In this document: positions 38,763 to 50,171 of the stretch, piece by piece
Layout: every line of letters begins with the position of its first letter
Numbering within the stretch: position 1 is the stretch's first letter
Assembly: GCF_015832195.1 (NCBI RefSeq)
Contig: NC_052018.1
Location: forward strand, 33,508,115-33,572,114
Direction: 5' to 3'
DNA length: 64,000 nt
From: Motacilla alba alba
Taxonomy: Eukaryota; Chordata; Aves; Passeriformes; Motacillidae
The notes under the pieces: model-generated
Told to the model about the DNA's origin: nothing
Seen by the model: the letters and a program-made list of their open reading frames with translations, nothing else
Databases searched by the model: none
Position numbers and translations under genes: made by a program

Positions 38763-39157
38763 TGTTTGTTGTAAAGTAAGATTTTAAAGTTCTTTTCACA
38801 GGGTAGGTAGACAAAACAATTCCTTTTCCAGCTTGAGGCCAAGGACAACCATTACAAGCTTCAGGCCCAGAGGTATAAACAACAGGAAACTGAAGAAGAC
38901 AAGGAGAATGGGACTTAACAACCTGAAGTTATAATTGGACAATTAAATCAAATATGCAAATGGACCAAAACTTATAAAAGTGTGAGACCTCATGACAGGC
39001 CATCCATTTTATGACCATTCTGGATCCAGCTTGGGTGTAGCTCTGGCCTGGCCCTTGTGCAGCCTAAGGTGTATCCTTTAAGGCCTTTCAATAAATACCT
39101 ACTTTATTCCTTTGTCTCTGCTTAGTCTCTGTTCCAGGTCAGCCTCTCAAGGCATCA
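38763..39157 (+). mobile_element. Passerine-type ERVL solo LTR (family A)
   Basis: I recognise the order of motifs of a common songbird ERVL-class LTR: an AGGAAACTGAAGAAGACAAG block, GGACAATTAAATCAAATATG, TATAAAAG, ATTCTGGATCCAGCTTGG, GTGTATCCTTTAAGGCCTTT, AATAAATACCTACTTTATTC, and the end block TCTGTTCCAGGTCAGCCTCT with CAAGGCATCA. It is compact: TATA box at 38973-38980, octamer ATGCAAAT at 38954-38961 and AATAAA at 39090-39095. The 5' edge is approximate and no exact target-site duplication is visible. No internal region adjoins it, so it is a solo LTR. Confidence 0.85.
38973..38980 (+). promoter_or_regulatory. TATA box of the ERVL LTR
   Basis: TATAAAAG lies 12 bases downstream of an octamer ATGCAAAT (38954-38961) and 110 bases upstream of the AATAAA at 39090. 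This is the expected U3-R arrangement of an LTR promoter. Confidence 0.7.
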
Positions 39158-42100
39158 AATCATCCTAAGGATTAGCAAAAAGCAATACTTCTGCTGTTTT
39201 CTATTTGTTAGTCTTTATGCCTGGAAAAATGATTTGCATGTGATCCTACGCTGCAGCCCTGCAGCATTTCTTAGGCTCAGGATAGATAAATTTGGCAACT
39301 GTCAGAAAAACTCCTGTATTTTGGCACTGAAAAAAGACCTCAGATCATTTTTTAATACTGTGCTAACTCTAAAGATAAAATGACAAAGGGAAGCACATAG
39401 GGTAAGATTTATGTCAGCTAATTTCAGGTGTCTTAAAATTAAAATCTAAAGCAGTCGCTCTCTTTATAGTGATCAACAGGCACTTTCAAAGGACATTTAT
39501 TCTGGCATGTATTAGGTATTTATCTTTAGAATAAGTTGATCTGATTTGATATCCAGAGGTACCTATTTCATTACAGCACTATAAAGGGACCCAAAGCACA
39601 TTTAGCATTTATCCGGGATTTAGAGCTAACTTTTTATTTATGATTGGGCAGATGTATCCTTCTGTTAACACCAGTCAGAATGCTTTTGTATCACATGGAT
39701 CAATATCTGAGCAATAAATCAATGGAAACCATAGCAAAGGCTTCTTATTCTTGTGAAAAAATAGGAATAATGGTTCTAAAAAATATCCTTGCCATCTTAC
39801 AGATGTGTTTTCACTCTCCTTAATGTCACTTGTTATATATAGTCAGATGAAGTCATAAGCATTAAAAACTCTTTTTTTATGACCAAATCTTATTCAATAT
39901 GAGTTTTAAAAATCTTTTCCTTCTCAAAATATCTCATTCTCAACATTAACTGAGAGCTGCAATTTTTTTCTAGCTCTTCACAGATACCTGAAGCTTAAGT
40001 GAACTTCTGGACTAGGGACCATCGGGACACAAAACACCAAAGCAGAAAGTGAGGTTATGGCTCTCTCCCCAGAACTCACTTGGTTCCCACCAATTTTGTC
40101 CATTTAACCTGAAAATCAGTCTAGATTAGCAATCTAAAGCACTGCCTTTTAGTGCTGTGCTCCAGTTTACTCTGTGCCTGGAGAAATGGCAGGGATATGA
40201 AGTTACTCTTAGCCTACTGTAAATCTGGGCCCCTCACTCCTTGGCACATTGCAGTTCTTTCAGTCTGACAGCCAGGGGAAGTCTTCATTTAGTGGTCTCT
40301 GTGCTCAGTATGATATTTTGTGGGACAAAAATTGTGCTGCTGTGTCACCCAGCTAACAAACCATAAATTCTATAGCCAGATTATTTTTGGTTTCAGTCAT
40401 TATTTTCACATAGCTAATAGGATTAAAAATGTGCTGCTGTACTCAAAACAAATTCTTCTAAGATGCAGATAATGTCAGAGACACATAACAATAATCTAAT
40501 TAATCATGCTGGATGATCAAAACTGACCTGATATAGATTTTGGCTCCTACAGATTTCTGAACATTAGGGAAAAAAACCAGAATTATGTGTCTAAGTTGGA
40601 TTCTCCCATTATATTTTCAATCATTTTTTTCCTCTTCAGTCCACTTTCTCTCCTATGTCTCCTTAAAACAATTTACCAAATGCATATTTTGGAGATTAGT
40701 TTTACAGTTTCCTGCAGCTGTTATTGGCAAGGATTGAAAACAACAAGTAGATAACCTGGAAGGTGTTCAGAGGTGCTGCAAAGAACCCTTTGCTTTATGT
40801 TTATATCCTAATAACTCTGTCTTGCTGAAGTAATGAGAATCATATGGACCTTTAAAGCTGGGATTAGGAGGGAAGGTCAGGTTGTCAGGGAAGCTGTGGT
40901 CCTTTTACTGTCCTCAAGCACAGAGTATGTTTCATGGCTTGGGGTTATTGAAGCCTGTTCCCTGCAAAGGTGAGCCTAGACTGATTCTAGTGTCTTCTGG
41001 TTTGAGTTTGTGATTCACAGTTTAGGCCCATAACATTTCAAGTTTCTTGTTTACAGTCAGAGAGTTTGGTACTTTTGACCTTCCCTATGTGGAACTGAAA
41101 GCAGATTTACAGCTAAAACAAACTTGTAGTAATGGACAAAAAAAATGTCAACAGAGTAGTGAATTTACTTGCAAGGGAATGTGAACCACATTCCACGGGG
41201 GCTCTGTAAAATTTTTAACTAGTTGTATCCTTACCTTGTAAGTGCACAGTAAACAGTTGCAATGTAAATAAGACTCGGGATGGGTTTCCTTCCAGTCTAT
41301 GCATTGCCAGAGGTGATATTTGTGCTTTCATATCCTGACAAGTGGATAGCTGGTTCTAGAGACTAGACTTCCATAGAGGAGCAGACATCACTGTGAGCTG
41401 TGAAACACTGGGATCATGTTAATGCAATCACAACTTAATGGGGAGAAGTCTTAACATTAGCAATGATGTATGAGAAGGAAAGTAAGTCGAGTACTACCAG
41501 TAACTGCAAGTTTAGCAAGAGGCAGAAGCAGGCTTTTGACATAAGCACATTTGATACATAAACTGTTGAAAAAAGTAAAATGTTGCTAAGGAGAAAGGTA
41601 AGGAAGCTGACTGAATGTAAAACATTCAAACTTTTTTAAAGCAAAGCAGTAACATACATAAGAAAGTGAAAACTGTGTTTGAAACTGAAATTTTTAAATA
41701 ATAACGCTTTTAAGACTTACTGTAGTCATCCTGCTTTTAATGTTCCTTATGATTAATGAATTACATTAATAATAGGTAAATGCATCTACGTCTTACATGC
41801 AACACTTACATATATATCAGATTTAGTCCAGATTTGCAACATATCATATACTCAGTTTTTTTTGTGAATGAATTGCACTTACCATTACAGATTACATATT
41901 GAAACAAAATATTGGTATCAGAAAACACACCAAAGGCACTTGTGGAGCAGAAGGCTGAGAGCATCCACTGCATGCATTCCATGCCCATCTTGTGGTGCAC
42001 TGCTGCTGAGCAGCCCCTTCACACAGAGTTGGTGGGTGGTGGTTGTAAGGTTGGTTGCTGTAGGGTGTGGTTTCCACCTCTCTGATCTGTTACAGATAAA

Positions 42101-44825
42101 GCAGGATCAGCAAAAGGAAGGTTTGTCCAAGGACACCATGTTGCTAGGGCAGCAAACCTTGTGGGAAATAGCTATCCTTGGTAGTTTATTGTTTCTCAGG
42201 ATTTGGTTGGATAGCAATGGATGGGAGTTGGACTTGCATTATAATTCCACAGTCAGCCTTAAACAATGGACTCTTCAATGAATTTCTCTTGGCAACTTCA
42301 TGTTTTTAGTTCACCCACATGGTATCACCAAGAGGGATGATGCACTAACCTTGTTAATGTCTGTGTGAGTAAACTTATTGGCTGCTCAGGAGCTGACTGC
42401 TCCTCTGAGGTGGGAACAAGGAACTGAAGTAATTGAGTAAAAAAATTGAGTAAAAAAAGAGTAAGGAAAGGGCCAAAAATACATAATGGGAGAAGCAAGA
42501 AGGAAATTACAGTTGAAAACAACCTTGAACAAAAAGATGTTCTTGTAAAACCTGGTTTTTTTAACTTATATTTTAATGACAATGTGAGGTTCACTACATG
42601 GAATTCTTTGATATAGGACAGATGCTTAGGTCAAAAGTATTCTTATTTTCCAAAAGAACTTGCAGCTATCTGTTCACTGTAGATACACAAAGAATGAATC
42701 TTCTGTTGCTGAGCTGGAGCCAAACTTTAATATCTGGGGTGGAATTTATATCTAATCTCCCTGGGTCTGTCTGGCTCACATACTGAGCTACTGGCCCAGG
42801 TAATTTAACATTCTGAAAGGGAAGCATACATAACACAAGTACAGAAGACTTTGTTCTGATTTAACCTCAGATTATAATGGCATCATTATACAGATCTGTA
42901 AAGGTATCATGCTTGGAAAATTGCATATATTCAGGAGGGTTCTGGATTTTTTTAAAAACACCAGTTCACAACTTTCCTCTTTTCCTGAGAACTCTCTGAT
43001 TTCCTAAATTGTATCATTTTCCACTGCAGATTTTAATTCATGTACCATATCTTATTTTTGTCCTAAGCTGGAAAATATTGGAAAATTATGATAAAATAAT
43101 TTTTGATGATCGTAAATACTTCACAACAGCTGCTTTTTCTTAGGCTTTTGTCCTTAGTTATTTCTTTATCTGTTTTGGCCTTCCTTGTTGAACATAATTC
43201 CTGTCTTCTGAGAGTAAAATTGTGAGGAAAATTAAAATGAATAGTGATTTTATACATTAACTTGGCTTAATAATTTTTATTTGATGAAAAGTTTGTACAG
43301 CTTTGATGAAAATGTTTTTGCATATAATTTTCAGTTGCACCAGTACAGCTGCATTATTTTTTCTTTTTTTACCACTATATTTTGAACACAGAATATTTGT
43401 CTCTTGGCTCTATTTTTATGTGTTATGTAAATGAGAATGTTTTATTTTCTTCTGAAAAACATGAGGACTGAGCACAACCCTGCAAAACCAGCAAGAATGT
43501 ATCTCACCATCTAAGTACTCCCACTGAAATTTTAATGCACTTTTAAAGTCTGGTCTTTCACTGGGAATTTATGTGGAAGTGAGAGCATGAAATGTTTTCT
43601 TAAGTCTGTTAAAATGCATTGAATGCATTATCTCAGACATATAGTAAGGAGCTCATGTTGCATTTTAGTTTAGGCAGAGTTTAGTTGGCTTTTGGAGTCC
43701 CTTGTTACGAAATGGGAAAGGACAATATTGACCTTAAAACCGCTGGACAGTCAAAGTTTTTCTCCCATTTGTGTTTTAGGGAGTTTCAGAATATCTAACC
43801 CTATGTAAAAAAATGTCATAGACTCATATGGAGTCTATCAATAGATTATACCAAATTTACTATAGATTATATGTCAGCAGAAGGAATTCAAGTTGAGGAG
43901 AAGTAGTGTATGTATATATTTATGGGATTTATGTGAATTTTGTACAAGTTTGTCACAAAAGGTTATAACAGGAACTCCTAACTAACTTTATGTGGATTGG
44001 AAGCTATTAGATTAAGTAAACCATCTAGCCGTCATACTTATAAAAGTTATTTTCTGACTGACAGTCACAATGCTGGTACAAGATTTATATACACAGTAAG
44101 CAAAACTGGTAGCATTAACATGTGGCTATAAAATCTTCTTGGCATCCATAATTGTAAAAAAACTTGGGAACCTCAACTGAAGTGACTAAAAGAATGCACT
44201 GGTGTACTGTAACAACTGAAAACCAGACACTGCATTTTTAAAAGAGGAGCTTTGAGTAAAAAGTTGCTATTGCAAAATACTTAGAGCTGTTTATAATTCC
44301 CTGACCTATAAAGTGACAATAATAAATGACACACAAAGGATTTTTCTCTTATTCCTATAGTTTCTGGCAAACAAATAGCTGTAATGACTTTTCCAGGACT
44401 ATGTCTTTAAAAAAAATCTTGTTAAATAGTATTTACACTACAGCTGGAGTTCCTCTGTGTAAATGTCTTACTGTTTAAACAGCCTAATGCTCAATTCAGT
44501 TGTGAATCATACTGAGAATTAGAAGAGGGAAAGAAAACTTTAATGAAATCCTGATATTTAAAGGATTAGAAACCAGCTCTTGCTGGGATCGTAAGACAGT
44601 ACAGAGCTTCAGCATATAAATTTACAAACCTGTTCTCATATGTTTCCTGCTGACAGAAGACAACTGCATACTGTAATTAGACCAACAAAAGGAAAAAAAA
44701 AACCTCAACAAAACCAAACTGGAAAGAAAAAGGAATTATACTTGGCTCTGTCATTTCTGAAGCTGAAGGGCAGGGGACCAGGGTGGGACAGTAAAAATAT
44801 CCTTTTATACATCTGCAGGGTTATT
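39158..44825. other. Unique AT-rich non-coding sequence
   Basis: This is the longest stretch without a classified repeat. A 137-codon plus-strand frame (41868-42281) overlaps minus-strand frames and has no recognisable domain. Small inverted repeats near 40120-40160 (TAGATT/AATCTA and AGCACT/AGTGCT) are chance-level. Confidence 0.55.
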
Positions 44826-44842
44826 TAAAAAAAAACCCAACA

Positions 44843-44881
<39 letters not shown>

Positions 44882-44914
44882 AAAACCAAAAAAAACCAAC
44901 CAAAAAACAAAAAC
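44826..44914 (+). repeat. (CAA)n trinucleotide microsatellite in an A/C-rich tract
   Basis: About 12 CAA units at 44846-44881 are flanked by A-rich AAACC sequence on both sides. It lies about 100 bases upstream of the family D LTR. Confidence 0.95.
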
Positions 44915-45011
44915 ATCTGACAGCAAGGTTCCTAGCCTCCATCTACATCATGGAAAACCTCTCCTAGTATCTGAGAATCTACAAAATTATTTCAGTTATC
45001 CAGAAACTATC

Positions 45012-45534
45012 TGTGATGGATACACTTGACTCCAGGCTGTACTTTGGTTCAGGCTGACTAAGAAGCAACAGAGGCCTCATACCCTGTGATGAATCTGCAA
45101 GCTGGCCTACCCCTTACCTAAGACTGAGATCCTTCCTTGCTCAGGGTGGAGACACCCCTTGTGACAGATTCTCAGTGACCGATAACATGCTGAATTAATA
45201 CTGAAAAACCCTTATTAACTCATGTAACTACTCAACATTGTATAGCTAATCCATTAGGCATAAACCATTGTCTAAATCAGAGATTAAGATTGGATCTAGC
45301 CACACCTAGGCTCCATCTAGCATTTTGGGATGAACCGTGTCCTCTCTGAACCTCATGAATCAATGAGAGGGTCTTCCTTACCCCTTGTGCCTCCAGGCTC
45401 TGTGTGGATCATTCCAAAATGATCCACACATTCCATCAAATTTCTTGAACTCTCTTTAAATTACTGTTTCACTTGAATAAAACATGCTACTGCTTCTCTC
45501 TTTTGAGTGAGGTGCATTCCACTCATCCGTGACA
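45012..45534 (+). mobile_element. Endogenous retrovirus solo LTR (family D)
   Basis: The segment has TG...CA ends (TGTGATGGATACACTTG to CTCATCCGTGACA), is about 523 bp long, and has AATAAA at 45476-45481 followed by a short U5 (TTTTGAGTGAGGTGCATTCC). This end block resembles passerine ERV LTRs that I remember. A perfect 13-bp inverted repeat lies just upstream of the polyadenylation signal. Flanks ACTATC and CCAGCT are not a matching target duplication, and no primer-binding site or retroviral frame follows. Confidence 0.7.
45401..45430. other. Perfect 13-bp inverted repeat inside the family D LTR
   Basis: TGTGTGGATCATT (45401-45413) and AATGATCCACACA (45418-45430) pair perfectly around a CCAA loop. 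It lies 46 bases before the AATAAA, in or near the R region, so it could fold as a stem-loop in the LTR transcript. Confidence 0.9.
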
Positions 45535-46132
45535 CCAGCTGAACAGAGTAGCTACACCACAAGCCAGAGGAAGCCATGAAATCCTTCCTCAAGACTGTGA
45601 GAGATTTAATTTGGCTAGTTAGAGACTCTGAAGGTAGAAAGGAGTCTCTCAAGAAAACTAGCTGGATCAGCCTAAACAGCAGCTCTAAACATTTGATGTT
45701 TGCAAAAAGCCCCCAAATACTTTCAGTGATGCCCAGCTTTTCATCCTCAGCTCCGCTTTCCCAAAGGATTTCAAGAAAAATTCTCTGCTTTGCTCTACTC
45801 TCTATGAAAGGAAGCAATTACGTCTTGCACATCGTCTCTGAGGATTTCCTGTGGAGTCATGGTGGGTGACCAGGATTAGCACAACTGACTCCTATTCCTT
45901 TTTGTGCAGTCTCTCATGCACTAGTAGATCCAAGGGGGGCAGAGGAATGGCTGGAAAATTATGTTCTCTCTTTATCCCCAGATGGCATCTGGTTCCAATG
46001 GACCCATTGCCAGCTGTCACAAAGTTAATTTGAAGCATATTTAATTTTCATTTGGATAAATAAATCTGTAATTATGTTGAAAAAGCATAACTTATTTAGG
46101 AGAACTCGGTGAACTTACACATAAAATTAAGT
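45535..46132. other. Non-coding sequence with overlapping chance frames
   Basis: Frames of 118 codons (minus, 45461-45817) and 97 codons (plus, 45576-45869) overlap on opposite strands, and the first runs into the LTR. Neither has a recognisable domain. No ERV internal sequence was recognised here. Confidence 0.5.
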
Positions 46133-46429
46133 ATTATGATTGTTAGCAATTTCTGAATTAAAGATACTATTACAAAATTATGTTAGTCTGATTCAAGTGG
46201 GGGAAAAGGTGAAAAACATGTTTCTTAGGACATGGGTTTATAGTCTGTTCTTTCAAAACTGCAGCATATTATCATTATGATTGTTAGTAATTTCAGAATT
46301 AAAGATACTATTACAAAATTACATCAACCTGTGTACCTTCTGGGTTCAAGTGGGGGAAAAGATGAAGAACATGTTTTTTATAACATGAGTTTATAATCTG
46401 TTCTTTCAAAACTACAACATTTTATCATT
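46133..46429. repeat. Tandem duplication of a ~141-156 bp unit
   Basis: Copy 1 (46133-46273) and copy 2 (46274-46429) are adjacent and share long blocks: ATTATGATTGTTAG, AATTAAAGATACTATTACAA, TTCAAGTGGGGGAAAA and CTGTTCTTTCAAAACT. Copy 2 has about 15 extra bases near 46321-46344. Scattered substitutions show it is not very recent. It is not a microsatellite, and I do not recognise the unit as a mobile element. Confidence 0.9.
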
Positions 46430-49057
46430 CACTTGCTTTTTCATCTTGATTTTCTTGATGTCCTATACCACCCTTCCTGCTGAAGTTCTAGCATGGACTT
46501 TTTGCCAATCTAAAACAGGAGAGTTTCAAAAACTCCCTGAAGAAATTTGGATATCGAAATCAAATTTTTCCCCTTTATCTGTTTGGGTGGGGGACTGCCT
46601 TGTTGATTGTTCTTTCTCCCCAGCCTGTTTTGTATGGGTGTGTAACTGGAACATATTTCTAGATAGGTATTTTAGGATTTCCTAACAAGTAATGAGATAT
46701 TTCAGCTCCTTATAAGTTTTCTAATTCTTCTTTGCTCCAAGAAATCCCTGTAGTTTGTCTGGAATGACTGATTTGGTAATTTCCTACTGCAAAGGCAATT
46801 AATTCCCTTAGAGATAGATGCAAAGTTCTTACACTTCTTTCTACCAAGACCTAAATGTAATGTGAATGTGGCACTTACAGTCATAGAAGGTTCAGTTTTG
46901 CGATATGTGTGTGAGGATTAGAGGATGAGTTTTATAGTCTCTGTGTTTTTTAGGAGCACAGGGCATAGGCAGACATGGCATGGGAGAAGTCATACAGGTG
47001 GTTTATGAGTTCAGTGGGTTAATTTAAATCCCCATTTCAAACATCTGCTATATCCACATGTTATTTATCAAACAATTTGGGATACCTAAGGATGTCAAGC
47101 CATGAATTCCCATTCCAATCTCTTAAAGTATTTCTGATTAAAATTCAAGGTTAGCTACAGAGTGTTTCCTGGCATCAGCTATAACTGGGAAATCTGTCAG
47201 TACAATGCTGTGAAATACTTAGAAACAATTTTTTTTGCTGGTCATCTCAAAGTGAATTCCTTGTCTTATTAACACTTGGTCTACATCTTTTGCGGTAGAT
47301 TATATTAGTGACAATGCAAATTGTTCCAAAACACATAATTCACAAAATCCTTGTCATGCTGTGAATACTTTAGACATGACTAAAGGGTAAAAGACTTAGT
47401 CCATTGGAGGTGCTTTGTTTGTATTGTCCTGTGGCCTTTCAATCCTACTTGAAAAAGCAGAAAATAGGATTTAAAAAAAATCTATTTATTTGGATTTCTA
47501 ACTGGTTCATTAAATGCCATTATATGGCTCAAGAGGAGAATTGAAGATCTCTGAAAAAAGTTTCCTTAAGTGAAAAAATATCAAACCCAAATCTTCCGTA
47601 GGTTTTAATAAGAAAATTTCCACTGAAGGTAGGAAGAAAGAGAAAGCACCTCTATTCCTGAAGATGAGTTTCAGGTCACTAGCATGAAAAAGTATGGCAC
47701 AGCAGGAGTTTAGAAACAGACGTGGCACAGTGCAAGAAGGTTTATACTCCTGTGTACTTGCTGCTTTTTGATTGCTCTTATGTTGAGGGTGTAATGCTTT
47801 GTGTTTTAGAAAAATGTTGGCTTTGTCTCGAGGTAAAATGCATACGTATGCATATGTATTTCATAAAACAGACTTTTTGTCCAGTTCCACTGAGAAGACC
47901 ATAATATGACACTGGAGAAAAATGGATAACTTCTATCCAGAATTGCTCAATTTTGATCATAACAGACATATTTTTATTTAGTCCATTCAAAGCAAAGCAG
48001 AGTGCCAGGGCTGAACAGCAGAAAAAAGCTTCCAGTCACTGAAGCGTTGCTTTTCTTAATATTTTTTTAAGAGTGTCTCAGAACTAGTCTCATCAAAGCA
48101 TTTCAAATTAAATTTGTACAGTATTTTTTGAAACTAATGCTTTTTATTAAAAAAATAATTAGGTGGAAACTTTTCATGTTCTTGGATGAGTATGAGATTT
48201 TGGGGCAGCTAAGGTTTCTAATTTCCTTCATAATTTTTTTATGGACATTCTATTTGAAAAGTAAAATATGATGGTTTTTAAAGACCCAGGTTGTTTTGCA
48301 TAAGAAATTTTCTTGCTCTGTAGTCCCTAGGTATTTATGATTTGAATTATTACATAACTGAAAGCTAAATTTGCAAATCATTTGCTTGGCCTGATGAAGA
48401 CATTAATATTCCCCAGTGCCAGAGGAAAAGCGGAGCATGCACCTTACGTGCAGTCCCAGAGAGTCCTCCACGCAGCTCCTTCTGCTGATGAGAATCTGGC
48501 ATATGCTCCTCCTGCACCTGCTGCTTTGCTGTTGTTCAGGGACATATTGTTGCTCTCACATCATCTGCTTCTGATCAGCTTTCAACATCTGCCAAAAACC
48601 CAAGGACACATGCAAGATTCTCTGTAGTGGAATGGAAGCAAATACATTTTCTTCCCCATGAAAAATGTGCCCATGCACAAGAATTATCAAGTACCATACT
48701 CTGTGTTACCATAAGCAGATCCTTCTTGAGGAACCTTTGGTATCAGATTTGGAGTGGCATCAAGGCCTTGTTAACTGGAGTTTTTCCATTGATCCTGATG
48801 GCTTCTGAATGAGGCCCCATCAAAGACTCTGGCATAAGTTCAAACAGTCTCTGATGAATAACAAAGGCATTCCCAAGCGGCTGCCACCGTTCAAGTGCAG
48901 CCCTGTCTGATTCAGGAGACCAGCCCATGGAAAAGAAGAAAGGTAAGAGGTGGAAAAGCACAGGGTGATTAAAGCAGCATTAATGTAACTAAAATTTAAA
49001 AACTACCATCCAAATCTTTGATCTTCATGAAAACTAAATGCAATTGCCATTAAGTGC
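46430..49057. other. Unique AT-rich non-coding sequence
   Basis: No gene is recognised. A perfect 16-bp palindrome (ATGCATACGTATGCAT, 47838-47853) is within chance expectation for a 64-kb window. A GC-richer patch at 48400-48900 carries short plus-strand frames without recognisable domains. Confidence 0.5.
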
Positions 49058-49138
49058 TTTTATTATTTTATTTTATTTTATTTTATTTTTTATATTTTAT
49101 TTTATTCTTTTATTTTATTCTTTTATTTTATTCTTTTA
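49058..49138 (+). repeat. (TTTTA)n pentanucleotide microsatellite, interrupted
   Basis: TTTTA units are followed by a higher-order TTTTATTTTATTC pattern repeated three times. Confidence 0.95.
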
Positions 49139-50122
49139 GGTTTTGCTGTTTTCTATAAGGATATAGGTAGAAACTCAAACTTAGTACTGCCCCACAGCCC
49201 TGCCACTTCCAAAAATATATGCACCATCCTTGTGCTGATGGTAGAAAATAAAATAACTCTTCTGGTAGCAATGTGTGTTTTCTCTGTATTCTGGAGACAT
49301 GAGGATCTTTCTTTGAACCAGTCTGTTAGAGAAGTAGTGGAAAAGCAGCTTTGAAGGAACCTATAAGCATGCTGAATGACATAAATCATTCTGAAAGTCT
49401 GACTTTAAGTGCTCTGCACAGTGGTACAGGCATCTGTCACTGGGTTATTTTAAGGGAAAATGCTAAGTAGATTCCTGTTAGGTCTACCTTTACTCTACTT
49501 GGTGACAAACCATAGAAAAGTGTGCTAAAACCTTAATGTTTTCACCTATCAACCTAAATCACCTTTCATAGAATATTTTTCTCTGAGCTTTTTTTCCATT
49601 ATGATTAAAACCCCTCCCAAAAAAGCAGTACAGAATATTTTCCACAAGATTTGCTAGAGAAAATACATCATTCTTTGTAATGCACACCACATACATTGTC
49701 ACGCTATGAGTGAATACACATTCAGTTGCATTCCATGAAAGTATCGTGGGATTAGGAGACATTCAGGGTAAACCCAGTCTCCCTTCCAAATTGTTGAAAC
49801 CAAGATTACTACCTGGGCACCTAAAAGGAAGAGGGAGTGCTTATCTGTTTGGCATATCCATAGTAATGGATGTTCTGTGTTTAATTAGGGAACCTGTGCT
49901 CTACTCACTGCTTGCTTAATGTGAGATCTGTGTGGATTTTTAAGGCACAGAAGACTCCTAGGAACAGTATGGCTTGAATATCTTTTAACTGTAGGATGAT
50001 TGCTTATAGCACACAGTTTTAAACTGAATAGAAAATAAATGGAGTCTAAAGCATATTTTTTGCTCTCAGTATAATCCAGCAGCTCTCAATAAAATAAATA
50101 ACCATGGGATTTTTTTAACATT

Positions 50123-50124
<2 letters not shown>
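49139..50124. other. Unique non-coding sequence
   Basis: No gene or repeat is recognised. Confidence 0.6.

Positions 50125-50169
<45 letters not shown>
50125..50169 (+). repeat. (TG)22 dinucleotide microsatellite
   Basis: An uninterrupted TG run of 45 bases ends in TACACA. It is a candidate Z-DNA former and probably length-polymorphic. Confidence 0.98.

Positions 50170-50171
<2 letters not shown>

Noticed and set aside
41868..42281. 137-codon plus-strand frame
   Set aside because: No recognisable domain; opposite-strand frames of similar length overlap it and no regulatory context is seen.
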